Shown: positions 54,926 to 64,000, numbered from the stretch's first letter. The stretch is 64,000 nt of DNA from Saprospiraceae bacterium (GCA_022448955.1 JAKVCU010000053.1:1-64000); one strand, 5' to 3'. Notes: generated by a model from the sequence alone, not told the origin. Program-made: numbers and translations.

Positions 54926-56647
54926 TTAAAAAGTAGCGTCATCAATATTATTAAGCCATGTTTTGATCTCCGTTACAACAGATTCTACACAACTATCATC
55001 AAAAGGCGATATCAAATCAGCTAATTGCACAAGTTCAAGAAAAGATTTACTCCCACCTGCCTTACACAGTCGAATATAATCGTCCCATGCTTTGTGATGA
55101 TCTTCACTATCTTTTTTCCAAAATTGAAAAGCACAGATTTGTGCAAGCGTATAATCAATGTAATAAAACGGTGCAAAAAATAGGTGGCTTTGCCTTTGCC
55201 AATAAGCTCCACTTTCTAGGAAGCTGTTTTCGCCATATTGGCGATGGGGCAAATATTTCTTTTCAATTGATCGCCATGCAGTATTTCGTTCTTTGGGCGA
55301 CACATTGGGGTTTTGGTAGATGTAATGTTGAAATTCATCAATAGCAACACCATAAGGGAGGAATTTTAAAGAATTGGCTAAATGAGCAAATTTATATTTA
55401 TTCGTGTCTTGCTTGAAGAATAGTTTCATCCAAGGCCATGTAAAAAATTCCATGCTCATAGAATGAATTTCACATGCCTCATAGGTAGGCCACTGGTATT
55501 CATTCAAACCTATATTTCGACTAGAATATACTTGAAACGCATGCCCCGCCTCATGCGTCAATACATCAATATCTGCACTTGTTCCATTGAAGTTGGAAAA
55601 AATATAAGGTGCTTTATACTTGCCAATATAGGTGCAATACCCTCCTGTTGCCTTACCATCTTGTGCTACCAAGTTCATCAGATGATTATCCTGCATGAAA
55701 TGAAAAAACTCTGCGGTTTCTTTGGACAGCTCTTCATACATCTTAGTGGCTTGCGCAATGATCCATCCTGCTTCTCCTTGTGGAGCAGGATTACCTGATG
55801 CAAAGCGAAAGTCTTCATCATAATACATCAAATGATCTAAGCCTAATCTCTTGGCTTGTCTTTGGTATAATTGTGTGGTAATAGGTACAATGAACTCTTG
55901 GATCTGCTTTCTGAAGTTCGCCACCATCTCTGGTGTGTAATCAGAACGCTTCATCCGTGCATAACCTAATTCTATATAATTTTCATAACCTAGTTTCTGC
56001 GCCATTGCGTGACGTTTTTGCACTAGTTGATGGAAGATTTCTTCTATTTGTGTCGCATTTTTCTCAAAAAAACTCCACTTGGTTTCCGTTGCCGCCTTTC
56101 TCAACTCACGATCAGAGTGCGTTTCCATTGGATGAATGGAAGAAAGGTTATATTCTTCACCTTGAAACTCAATTTTTGCAGCAGCTTTCAGTTTGGTGTA
56201 TTCGCTACTCAGACGATTCTCCTCTTGCATATCTTCCAAAATCTCTGGCTTGAATGTCTTCAAACTCAGTGTCGCAAGGACAAATAGCTGACGGCCCCAA
56301 GCTTCTTCCAGTTCCTTTCGAAATGGAGACGCTAAGAGTAGCTCATAAAAACGGTTGTTGACGGCCTCATAATAAGGAATGTTTTGATCAAAAAAATTAT
56401 TCTCTGCTTCATAAAATTCATCCTTCGTATTCACCGTATGACGAATATGGCAGATATTATACATAGACATAAAATCAGTGCGCATACTATTGATACGCAT
56501 AAGAAGTTGGTTTTGATCTTTGAAAGATGGGGCACATTCAAACTGTTCAAGCAGTACATTCATCTCTTTAGTGAATGATTCCATCTCTGGACGAAGGTAT
56601 TCAAATGATTCAAATGGCATGGAGTGACTAGTTTTGGATTCTATCAA
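54926..56647 (-). CDS. M3 family oligoendopeptidase
   Basis: 573 residues. The zinc site is DIDVLTHEAGHAFQVYSSRN (HExxH near 366), with the third ligand in YEACEIHSMSMEFFTWPW. The N-terminal helical region and the C-terminal CLAGGSK-like part (RLCKAGGSKSFLELVQLADL) match PepF-type cytosolic oligoendopeptidases, which degrade peptides of up to about 20 residues. Met10 (56620, MPFESFEYLRPEMESF) is an equally plausible start. It is monocistronic and divergent from uppS with a 235-bp gap. Confidence 0.92.
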   Translation of the reverse strand: MIESKTSHSMPFESFEYLRPEMESFTKEMNVLLEQFECAPSFKDQNQLLMRINSMRTDFMSMYNICHIRHTVNTKDEFYEAENNFFDQNIPYYEAVNNRFYELLLASPFRKELEEAWGRQLFVLATLSLKTFKPEILEDMQEENRLSSEYTKLKAAAKIEFQGEEYNLSSIHPMETHSDRELRKAATETKWSFFEKNATQIEEIFHQLVQKRHAMAQKLGYENYIELGYARMKRSDYTPEMVANFRKQIQEFIVPITTQLYQRQAKRLGLDHLMYYDEDFRFASGNPAPQGEAGWIIAQATKMYEELSKETAEFFHFMQDNHLMNLVAQDGKATGGYCTYIGKYKAPYIFSNFNGTSADIDVLTHEAGHAFQVYSSRNIGLNEYQWPTYEACEIHSMSMEFFTWPWMKLFFKQDTNKYKFAHLANSLKFLPYGVAIDEFQHYIYQNPNVSPKERNTAWRSIEKKYLPHRQYGENSFLESGAYWQRQSHLFFAPFYYIDYTLAQICAFQFWKKDSEDHHKAWDDYIRLCKAGGSKSFLELVQLADLISPFDDSCVESVVTEIKTWLNNIDDATF

Positions 56648-56882
56648 TTTTTTACAAAGTTAGGTAGCCTTTTTGACCTTTTCAACAGATTATAATGATA
56701 AAGATGAGATAAATAAGCGATAATGAGTGTAGCCAAGAAGAAGATATTCGTTTCTTTTCTTAATTTTGTGGCGCTTTTGATTATGCAGCTAACTTTATTA
56801 TACTAATTTGATGTAATTCAAAGCATAAAATAGAAGGGTCCTGAATATTCTTGCCTACCAAAATATAGTGGTGGGTAGAAAG

Positions 56883-57638
56883 ATGAAGCAAAAAGAAATG
56901 GAGCTGAAATCACAAATTAATTTAGATAAACTCCCCCGTCACATTGCCATTATCATGGACGGCAATGGTCGTTGGGCCAAACAGCATGGAAAGCCACGTG
57001 TTTTTGGACACCAAAATGGTGTCAAATCAGTTCGTGAAACAACAGAAGCGGCAGCTGAACTGGGAGTTGATTATTTAACTTTATATGCTTTTTCAACAGA
57101 AAATTGGAATCGCCCTAAGTTAGAAGTAAATGCACTAATGTCTTTACTCGTGGAGACATTAAACAAAGAAATTAAAACCTTAAATAAGAATAATATCCGT
57201 CTACAAGCGATTGGTGATATCTCGAAACTGCCAAAAAAAACTTACAAGGCATTATTAGAAGGTATTGAAAATACCAAGAATAATACGCGAATGACCTTAA
57301 TCTTAGCATTGAACTACAGCGCTAGGTGGGAAATTCTTCAAGCAGCAAAAGGTATTGCAGAAAAAGCAAAAACAGAGAATCTTAAAATTGAGGATGTTAA
57401 TGAAGAGGTTTTTGCCAATTTTCTTAGTACGAAAGGGGTGCCTGATCCAGAATTATTGATTCGAACAAGTGGAGAAACGAGGATTAGCAATTTCTTACTT
57501 TGGCAAATTGCCTACACAGAATTACTCTTTGTTCCTACATTTTGGCCAGATTTTAGAAAACCTGACCTCTATAAAGCTATTATCGATTATCAAAATAGGG
57601 AACGTCGTTTCGGAAAAATAAGTGAACAGTTAGTTTAA
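56883..57638 (+). CDS. uppS: Isoprenyl (undecaprenyl diphosphate) transferase UppS
   Basis: 251 residues from ATG 56883; the track's GTG start five codons upstream is possible but less likely. It makes the C55 lipid carrier for peptidoglycan and surface glycans. Seen are PRHIAIIMDGNGRWAKQHGK (catalytic Asp), YLTLYAFSTENWNRP, and PDPELLIRTSGETRISNFLLWQIAYTELLF (diphosphate-binding Arg residues). A TAATTTTG box at 56761 lies 115 bp upstream but lacks a -33 element. bamA follows after 117 bp, the common Bacteroidota order. Confidence 0.95.
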   Translation: MKQKEMELKSQINLDKLPRHIAIIMDGNGRWAKQHGKPRVFGHQNGVKSVRETTEAAAELGVDYLTLYAFSTENWNRPKLEVNALMSLLVETLNKEIKTLNKNNIRLQAIGDISKLPKKTYKALLEGIENTKNNTRMTLILALNYSARWEILQAAKGIAEKAKTENLKIEDVNEEVFANFLSTKGVPDPELLIRTSGETRISNFLLWQIAYTELLFVPTFWPDFRKPDLYKAIIDYQNRERRFGKISEQLV

Positions 57639-57755
57639 CACTTTTCTGTCGACTTCTAATACAACCAACTACTTATTAAACGGCTCTTTGAGCAAGAATA
57701 CTAAACTTTTTTGCCAATTTTCTTCAAAACGGATACTATACAATCACAAATACAA

Positions 57756-60278
57756 ATGAGATTAATCGTTCTTTTTAGTTGTTGTTTGCTACTTAGTGTA
57801 TTTTCTTTTGCACAAGAATCAGACAGTATTGGCGTGTTCGAATACGCACAACCCAAAGATTATGAAATCGGGGGAATCAAAGTTTTAGGTGCTAATTATA
57901 GTGATGATAACGCCATAATTGGGGTTTCAGGCTTAAAAGTTGGTGATAAAATCCGTATTCCCGGCCCAGATATCCAAAAAGCCATCAAGGTATTGTGGAG
58001 ATTACGCCTTTTTACAGACGTTCAATTAATTATGGAGAAAACAATTGGTGATGTTGTTTTCTTAGAACTCAAAGTGCAAGAACGTCCTCGACTTGCTCGT
58101 CACTCCTACCAAGGTGTAAAAAAATCTTATCATGATGATTTGAACGAAGCCATCGATAAATATTTGCTTAAAGGAGGGATCGTTACAGAGAATATCAAAG
58201 TCAATGCAGCGGAAGAAATTAAAGCGTTCTTCGTTGAAAAAGGATATCTAGATACCAAAGTTAAAGTGGATGAAATAAAAGATACTATCCGACAGAATTC
58301 TGTACGTTTAGTATTTGACGTTGATCGAGGTACAAAAGTGAAAATCCAAGATATCGTTTTTACAGGAAACAAGAATGTGAAAGCAAGAAAGCTTCGCAAA
58401 CAAATGGATAATACGAAGCGTAAACGTAAAATATTTACCTCGTCTAAACTAATCCAAAAGGACTACCAAGAAGATAAAAAAAATATCATCAATTATTACA
58501 ACACCCTTGGCTTTAGAGATGCACGCGTTTTAAGTGATAGTATCTGGAGAGAAGAAGATGGTGATATGATGATCCAGCTAAACGTGGAGGAAGGGGAGCG
58601 CTATTTCTTTAGAAATATCGCTTGGAAAGGTAACTCCATATATGACACACAAACCCTGACAGACGTATTAGGAATCATAGCAGGGGATGTTTATAACCAA
58701 GAATTGCTTGAAACACGCCTCCGCTTTAGTCAAGATGGTCGTGATGTGAGTACTCTTTATATGGATAACGGATATCTATTCTTCCAAGTAGATCCCATCG
58801 AGGTAGCGATTGATGAAGATTCCATTGACCTAGAGATTAGAATCTTTGAAGGACCTCAGGCTTCCATCGACAAAGTAGTCATTAAAGGTAATGATCGGAC
58901 GCATGAGCACGTCGTAAGACGAGAACTGCGTACTCGACCTGCTGCAAAGTTTAGCCGTTCTGATATTATTCGTTCTCAGCGTGAAATTATTAATCTAGGA
59001 TACTTTAATCCAGAATCTTTAGGTATTAATACTCCAGTGAACCCACAGCGTGGTTCTGTGGATATTGAATATGCCGTGGAAGAAAAACCTTCCGATCAGC
59101 TAGAATTATCAGCTGGCTGGGGAGGAAATCGTCGGGTGATTGGTACACTTGGGGTTTCCTTTAATAACTTTTCGTTGAGGAATATATTCAATAAATCAGC
59201 TTGGCACCCACTACCACAAGGGGATGGCCAGCGCTTGTCCTTAAGAGCACAGACCAATGGTGATTTCTTCCAGTCTTATAATGTTTCTTTTACAGAGCCT
59301 TGGTTAGGAGGGAAAAAACCTAATTCATTCACGGTTTCTGGATTTTATAACCGCTTTGCATTCGGGCAGAGAGGAACAACTACTTACCAAAGCTTCAATA
59401 TCATTCAAGGTTCTGTTAGTTTAGGTACTCGTCTGAAGTGGCCTGATGATAACTTTATATCTAGTACTGCTATTAATATCCAGACGCTATCTTTGAACAA
59501 TTGGGCTAGAGGATTATTCCAAGACAGTGATGGAAACCTAGTTTCAGTGGGTAATTACAATAACTTCAGTATAAAACAAACGATCGCCCGCACAACAATC
59601 AATGACCCAATCTTCCCTAAGAATGGTTCTAGGATTTCCCTTTCTGTACAGCTCACTCCACCTTATTCATGGTTTAATAACAAAAACTATGAAGATCTGC
59701 CTGCCTCAGAGCGTTTCCGCTGGCTAGAATATCACAAATGGCGCTTCGATGCAGAATGGTATACACCTATTGCAGGCGACTTAATATTAAAAGCCCAAGC
59801 CAAGATCGGTATGTTAGGCTTTTACAATAGAGGAATTGGAACATCGCCTTTTGAACGTTTTCAGTTAGGAGGCGACGGTATAAATAATCAGCAATTTGGT
59901 TTTGCAGGGGTAGATATTATCTCCTTAAGGGGGTATGATGTGTCAGATTTAGAAGCCAATATTGACCCACGAACAGGCGGTCAATCTTCTACACCGGTGT
60001 TTGATAAATTTACTGTTGAATTACGGTACCCTCTTTCTTTAAATCCAAGTTCAACCATCTATGTGCTCGCCTTTGCACAAGGGGGTAATGCTTGGAGAAG
60101 CTTCCGTGATTTTAATCCATTTGACCTCAAACGTTCTGTAGGAATTGGCTTAAGAGTATTCCTCCCTATGTTTGGAGTACTTGGATTCGATTATGGTATC
60201 GGTTTTGATAAACCAGGTGACCTGCCAATAAAAGAACTGGGTAGATTTAATATCGTTCTTGGATTCGAACCAGAATAA
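57756..60278 (+). CDS. bamA: Outer membrane protein assembly factor BamA
   Basis: 840 residues from ATG 57756 (MRLIVLFSCCLLLSVFSFAQ, signal peptide); the track's TTG start is rejected. About five POTRA domains occupy residues 25-410 (for example VKIQDIVFTGNKNVKARKLRKQM and ASIDKVVIKGNDRTHEHVVRRELRTRPAAKFSRSDI). A 16-strand Omp85 barrel follows, with LSAGWGGNRRVIGTLGVSFNNFSLRN, SLRGYDVSDLEANIDP (the conserved RGY lid-lock region) and terminal FNIVLGFEPE. It inserts beta-barrels into the outer membrane. It sits after uppS; the ompH/skp genes that often follow in Bacteroidota are absent here. Confidence 0.96.
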   Translation: MRLIVLFSCCLLLSVFSFAQESDSIGVFEYAQPKDYEIGGIKVLGANYSDDNAIIGVSGLKVGDKIRIPGPDIQKAIKVLWRLRLFTDVQLIMEKTIGDVVFLELKVQERPRLARHSYQGVKKSYHDDLNEAIDKYLLKGGIVTENIKVNAAEEIKAFFVEKGYLDTKVKVDEIKDTIRQNSVRLVFDVDRGTKVKIQDIVFTGNKNVKARKLRKQMDNTKRKRKIFTSSKLIQKDYQEDKKNIINYYNTLGFRDARVLSDSIWREEDGDMMIQLNVEEGERYFFRNIAWKGNSIYDTQTLTDVLGIIAGDVYNQELLETRLRFSQDGRDVSTLYMDNGYLFFQVDPIEVAIDEDSIDLEIRIFEGPQASIDKVVIKGNDRTHEHVVRRELRTRPAAKFSRSDIIRSQREIINLGYFNPESLGINTPVNPQRGSVDIEYAVEEKPSDQLELSAGWGGNRRVIGTLGVSFNNFSLRNIFNKSAWHPLPQGDGQRLSLRAQTNGDFFQSYNVSFTEPWLGGKKPNSFTVSGFYNRFAFGQRGTTTYQSFNIIQGSVSLGTRLKWPDDNFISSTAINIQTLSLNNWARGLFQDSDGNLVSVGNYNNFSIKQTIARTTINDPIFPKNGSRISLSVQLTPPYSWFNNKNYEDLPASERFRWLEYHKWRFDAEWYTPIAGDLILKAQAKIGMLGFYNRGIGTSPFERFQLGGDGINNQQFGFAGVDIISLRGYDVSDLEANIDPRTGGQSSTPVFDKFTVELRYPLSLNPSSTIYVLAFAQGGNAWRSFRDFNPFDLKRSVGIGLRVFLPMFGVLGFDYGIGFDKPGDLPIKELGRFNIVLGFEPE

Positions 60279-60321
60279 AACCCGAGTAAACTAAAAAACA
60301 TAAGAAAAATTAAAGTATATA

Positions 60322-60350
60322 AGAGGCTTTCCTGCAAGGAAGCCTCTTTT
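60322..60350 (+). terminator. Rho-independent terminator of bamA
   Basis: AGAGGCTTTCCT pairs with AGGAAGCCTCT with a single-base bulge and a 3-nt loop, followed by TTTTCTTTT. It lies 44 bp after the bamA stop. Confidence 0.75.
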
Positions 60351-60526
60351 CTTTTATATTTGTATCGTAAAAGCCAACATATATTTGGCCTACCAGCTGG
60401 AGTTTCAACTTTTCTATTGAAATTGATCGCACGATTCAACAAACAACACTCATCCCTCTATACCTAATTGTATTTATGAACGCTCCCTCTCCTATTGTTG
60501 CAAATGATAAGGTTATAAAACTGAAA

Positions 60527-60705
60527 GCTTAGACAAGATTGCAGATACAATAAAATTGTTCATTCGAAAATTATAAGTAATTGACAAGAGTAAAGTTGCG
60601 CATGATTTTTGAACGAAAGTAAAAATCTTTCAGCCTGTGACTAAAATTTTATTGTACCAATTCCAGCCTGCTGGCAGGTACGGTTTCTGGCAAACTACTT
60701 AACAA
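60527..60705 (+). repeat. Dispersed intergenic repeat, copy 6
   Basis: In order: GCTTAGACAAGATTGCAGATACAATAAAATTG, TTCGAAAATTATAAGTAATTGACAAGAG, GCGCATGATTTTTGAACG, CAGCCTGTGACTAAAATTTTATTGTACCAATTCC, CCTGCTGGCAGG and GGCAAACTACTTAA. It lies 40 bp before the M43 protease gene. Positions 60351-60526 hold nothing recognisable. Confidence 0.82.
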
Positions 60706-60745
60706 CACCAAATTGCCAATTAGCAACTTAAAATATCCATTTTGT

Positions 60746-63700
60746 ATGAATGCTCTCAAAATTTTGATGATCTCCTTATTAATGATTTTTATATGGCAAT
60801 TGAATGCCCAAACACCTCATCGCTGCCATAGTGATGAAAAAATGCAGGCCTATTTTGGGATGAACCCAGATTTTGAATTATCCATTGAACAAGGGTTTAA
60901 AGATTTTAATGAAAATGGTCCTGTTCATAAGCTTTCTGTCAATATTATCACTATTCCTGTTCATGTGATTATCCTGCATCCTTCTGGACAAGCAGTAGGG
61001 ACTGGCAATAATCTATCTATGGATCATATCTTATCTCAAATTGATGTACTGAATGAAGATTTTCGTGCATTGAATGCAGATGTTTCAGGTGTTCCTAATG
61101 TCTTTAATGCAGGAGATTCCGAAATTGAATTTTGCCTAGCTAGTGTTGACCCTAATGGGAATCCCACAGATGGTGTTACTCGTTATGCTACTAACCAGTC
61201 GATGTCCAATAGTGAATTTAGCCTAAAACAAGCTACAGGATGGCCAAGGAGTGATTACCTCAACCTTTGGGTAGATCCTAATATTGGCCCTCTTGGGTGG
61301 GCTTATTTACCTTCTACCACAGGCCTACCTAATGCCGTGTTAGACGGGTGCGTTATCCGTACCAGCACTTTTGGAGGACCAGGCTATGCAACACTTAACC
61401 CCTATAACCTTGGACGTACAACAACCCATGAAGTAGGACACTACTTAGGTTTACGACATATATGGCGTAATGGAGGCTGTGGAGCGGATGATGGTATAGC
61501 TGATACGCCATTACAGGATAATGAAAACTTTGGTTGCCCCAATCATCCTAGTCCAAGTTGTGGTAATGGCGGTGATATGTTTATGAACTATATGGATTAT
61601 GTGAATGATAATTGTATGATCATGTTTAGTCCTGATCAAGGAGCTTACATGCGTCAAATTTTGAATACTTCTCGATCGAGCCTCTTAAATGCAGCATCTA
61701 TCAAATGTAGTATAGCTGTTCCAATGGTAGCAAGTATTTTGACGCAGTCAGATGCACTTTGCTTTGGCGAATCTAGTGGAAGCGTAACCGTTGATGTTAC
61801 AGGGGGGATTTCGCCTTATACTTATGCACTAAATAGTGGCCCTCCACAAAGCTCTCCCACTTTTCAGGCGCTACTTGCAGGTACTTATACGATCACTATT
61901 TTTGACTCGGCAGGGAGTCAAATTAATATCGATGTAATAATTTCAGAACCCCCTTTAATAACCGCATTTACTGATTTTCAAATCAATGTAAGCTGTTTTG
62001 GTGATGCGGATGGAAGTGTTACTTTGGATGCATTTGGTGGAATACCTTTCCCCGGTAATTTCTACCAGTATAGCTTAAATGGAAGCCCCTTTACGCCAGT
62101 AAATGTATTCACAGATTTGCCTAGTGGAACTTATGCCTATCAAGTACAAGATGCTAATGCTTGTTTGGTGACTGGTGAACTGACGATTGAAGAACCCGAC
62201 GAATTGGTTCTGGAGAACGATACCTTAAGTAACATTAACTGTTTTGATGAAGATAATGGTACGATTACACTGAGTGCAACTGGTGGAATACCAGATTACT
62301 CTTTCTCTTTAGATCAAATCGATTACCAAACTAATGCCACTTTTGATAGTCTTGGCCCTGGTGATTATACAGCCTATGTTCAAGACAATAACAATTGTAT
62401 TTCATCTTATAATTTCTCGATTACTGAGCCTGAAGCATTGAATCTGGATGTGAGCGATCAGATAGACTTAGATTGTGCAGGGGGGAATACTGGAGAAGTA
62501 GTTTTGTTAGCTGCAGGAGGCAGTCCCAATTACCAGTATTCTTCAGATGGAGTAGATTTCCAAGATAGCAATACCTTCTCTGATTTAAGTGCGGGTGATT
62601 ATCAATTTGTTGTAGAAGACAGTAATGCTTGCCAAACAACAGTAGATGTAACGATCGAAGAACCTAGTGCTATCGCAATTACAATAGATAGCCAAACAAA
62701 CTTGCTTTGTGCAGGCGATTCAAATGGGGCATTTAGCGTAAGCGCAAATGGTGGAACAGGCGATTTATCCTTTGCAATTAATGGAAACAGTAGCTCCAAT
62801 GGCAATTTTAGTGATTTAAGTGCAGGTGATTATATAGTAGAAGTCACAGATGCTAATGATTGTTCAAGTAGCATTGAAATAAGCATTACAGAACCGGAGG
62901 CATTGACTTTAGAGAATACAGCCCAAACGAATGTAGGTTGTAATGGTGATTCAGATGGAGCAGTAAGCCTTTCGGCAAATGGTGGCATAGCTGGCTATCA
63001 ATATGAATTAAATGGACAAAATAATACGGATGGATCTTTTGATGGCCTAAGTGCAGGAACTTATACGGCTATAGTGACGGATGCTAATGATTGCTCTACT
63101 TCTTTGCAGATAGATATTGAGCAACCTACTGAGCTTTCTCTTATGAGCACTATGCAAATCGATGTGAATTGTAATGGTAATGCAAATGGCATCATTAGCC
63201 TTTCGGCAAATGGAGGGGCAGGTAATTATGAATTTACACTGAGTGATCAAACGAACACTACAGGCCAGTTTGATGGCCTAAGTGCAGGCGATTACACAGC
63301 TAGTGTTGTAGATGCTAATAACTGCCAGTCTACGCTTGATTTTACGATTGAAGAACCTGCTGAACTTGCTGTTTCTACTTTAAGCCAAACAGATGTAAGT
63401 TGTAATGGCGAAAGTGATGGTATGATTATGGCTGTAAGTTCTGGTGGAACTGGGCCTATCACCTATACGTTGGGGAATGAAACCAACACAACAGGTGTTT
63501 TCGAAAATCTTAGTGTAGGAACTTATCAAATTGTGATAGAAGATGCCAATAACTGTACGGCTAGCGTACAGGCAAATATTGAAGAGCCAACTGTACTAAC
63601 AGGAATTATTATCAAATTAGATGATGTGAGTTGTAATGGAGAAGGCGATGGAAGTATCTCTCTAACGGCTGAAGGAGGCACACCTGGCTATCAATTTGAG

Positions 63701-64000
63701 ATGAATGGAGAAACAAATACGGATGGTTTCTTTGTTAATATGGATGTTGGTGATTACTCTATTCAAATTACAGATGCTAATGGTTGTGAAATAACTATTG
63801 ATCTAAGTATCGAAGAGCCAGAACCAGTACTTCTAGATGTTCAACAAACGGCACAAAATGGTTGTAATGGCGATGCCAATGCCGCAATTGTGGCAACGGC
63901 AACTGGCGGAAATGGCGTATTTACATATAGCTTGAATGGACAGTCTAACGATACGGGTACATTTGATGGCTTGACAGAGGGAACATACATGGTCATGGTT
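60746..64000 (+). CDS. M43-type metalloprotease with at least ten tandem SprB repeats (partial, runs off edge)
   Basis: 1085 codons are open to the window end, so the ORF track misses it. The signal peptide is MNALKILMISLLMIFIWQLNAQ. The protease domain contains FCLASVDPNGNPTDGVTRY and the zinc site TTTHEVGHYLGLRHIW (HExxHxxGxxH), and MNYMDYVNDNCMIMFSPDQ supplies the Met-turn. This is the pappalysin/cytophagalysin (M43) group. From about residue 330 SprB repeats follow with a period near 78 residues: SCFGDADGSVTLDAFGG, INCFDEDNGTITLSATGG, VGCNGDSDGAVSLSANGG and so on. The C-terminus, presumably a T9SS sorting domain, lies outside. It is probably a secreted or surface-bound protease. Repeat copy 6 lies directly upstream. 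Confidence 0.92.
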   Translation, partial: MNALKILMISLLMIFIWQLNAQTPHRCHSDEKMQAYFGMNPDFELSIEQGFKDFNENGPVHKLSVNIITIPVHVIILHPSGQAVGTGNNLSMDHILSQIDVLNEDFRALNADVSGVPNVFNAGDSEIEFCLASVDPNGNPTDGVTRYATNQSMSNSEFSLKQATGWPRSDYLNLWVDPNIGPLGWAYLPSTTGLPNAVLDGCVIRTSTFGGPGYATLNPYNLGRTTTHEVGHYLGLRHIWRNGGCGADDGIADTPLQDNENFGCPNHPSPSCGNGGDMFMNYMDYVNDNCMIMFSPDQGAYMRQILNTSRSSLLNAASIKCSIAVPMVASILTQSDALCFGESSGSVTVDVTGGISPYTYALNSGPPQSSPTFQALLAGTYTITIFDSAGSQINIDVIISEPPLITAFTDFQINVSCFGDADGSVTLDAFGGIPFPGNFYQYSLNGSPFTPVNVFTDLPSGTYAYQVQDANACLVTGELTIEEPDELVLENDTLSNINCFDEDNGTITLSATGGIPDYSFSLDQIDYQTNATFDSLGPGDYTAYVQDNNNCISSYNFSITEPEALNLDVSDQIDLDCAGGNTGEVVLLAAGGSPNYQYSSDGVDFQDSNTFSDLSAGDYQFVVEDSNACQTTVDVTIEEPSAIAITIDSQTNLLCAGDSNGAFSVSANGGTGDLSFAINGNSSSNGNFSDLSAGDYIVEVTDANDCSSSIEISITEPEALTLENTAQTNVGCNGDSDGAVSLSANGGIAGYQYELNGQNNTDGSFDGLSAGTYTAIVTDANDCSTSLQIDIEQPTELSLMSTMQIDVNCNGNANGIISLSANGGAGNYEFTLSDQTNTTGQFDGLSAGDYTASVVDANNCQSTLDFTIEEPAELAVSTLSQTDVSCNGESDGMIMAVSSGGTGPITYTLGNETNTTGVFENLSVGTYQIVIEDANNCTASVQANIEEPTVLTGIIIKLDDVSCNGEGDGSISLTAEGGTPGYQFEMNGETNTDGFFVNMDVGDYSIQITDANGCEITIDLSIEEPEPVLLDVQQTAQNGCNGDANAAIVATATGGNGVFTYSLNGQSNDTGTFDGLTEGTYMVMV

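Noticed and set aside
56780-56815. Possible seventh copy of the intergenic repeat (CTTTATTATACTAATTTG)
   Set aside because: Only about 16 bases resemble one module, in AT-rich sequence; too short to call.
61731-64000. Regular about 233-bp repeats resembling an array
   Set aside because: They encode SprB protein repeats in one open frame; there are no short identical repeats with unique spacers, so this is not CRISPR.
1-64000. tRNA and rRNA genes, phage or transposase genes
   Set aside because: I looked for T-loop-like GTTCGA contexts, rRNA motifs and recombinase or transposase ORFs and found none that could be supported.

Overview
The window looks like chromosomal DNA of a gliding, marine-type Bacteroidota, most likely of the Saprospiria (Lewinella/Aureispira/Saprospira-like). 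The base composition is AT-rich. There are no recognisable Shine-Dalgarno sites, and several upstream regions carry the Bacteroidota -7 box TAnnTTTG. At least five very large or repeat-rich exported proteins end in, or belong to families with, type IX secretion (T9SS) sorting domains and carry PKD, SprB or lamin-tail modules. No rRNA, tRNA, CRISPR array, prophage or transposase gene was seen.

Layout. 1-14.4 kb: a TonB-receptor-type outer-membrane barrel, a PLP aminotransferase, a 2401-residue PKD/SprB adhesin with a T9SS type B tail, and a MoxR-type AAA+ ATPase coupled to a VWA protein. 14.5-20 kb: a secreted PDZ-alpha/beta hydrolase, ModB-ModC with a convergent overlapping porin, and 4-hydroxyphenylpyruvate dioxygenase. 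20-28.7 kb: an internally duplicated membrane protein, a GH13 lipoprotein plus SASA esterase lipoprotein pair, a quinone-oxidoreductase-like enzyme, AlkC, LpxD and a small cold-shock-like protein. 29-32 kb: a second T9SS type B protein. 32.4-38.9 kb: a complete suf operon (sufBCDSE, a DUF59 protein and an Rrf2 regulator). 39-46.8 kb: a T9SS type A protein, CvfB, a TPR lipoprotein and an SBBP-type T9SS protein. 46.8-50.7 kb: a candidate small RNA, an M28 peptidase, HPRT, an inositol-monophosphatase-family enzyme and a small unknown exported protein. 51-64 kb: an LruC lipoprotein, CrcB, a WecA/TagO-type transferase, an M3 oligopeptidase, UppS, BamA, and an M43 protease fused to at least ten SprB repeats that runs off the right edge. 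That last gene is absent from the ORF track because it has no stop inside the window.

Functionally the region mixes envelope building (BamA, LpxD, UppS, WecA-type), surface display and adhesion (T9SS cargo), glycan degradation, and iron-sulfur and molybdate housekeeping. Two signals cut across genes. One is a six-copy intergenic repeat of up to about 200 bp, each copy just upstream of a plus-strand gene that mostly encodes an exported protein. The other is a 14-bp hairpin-like oligomer (GSCTTTCGSCAAAT and relatives), found about a dozen times inside unrelated genes and mostly on one strand. I did not find a clear new defence or mobile system. These repeats, a well-formed candidate small RNA on the minus strand near 46.9 kb, and the duplicated membrane protein are the least explained items.
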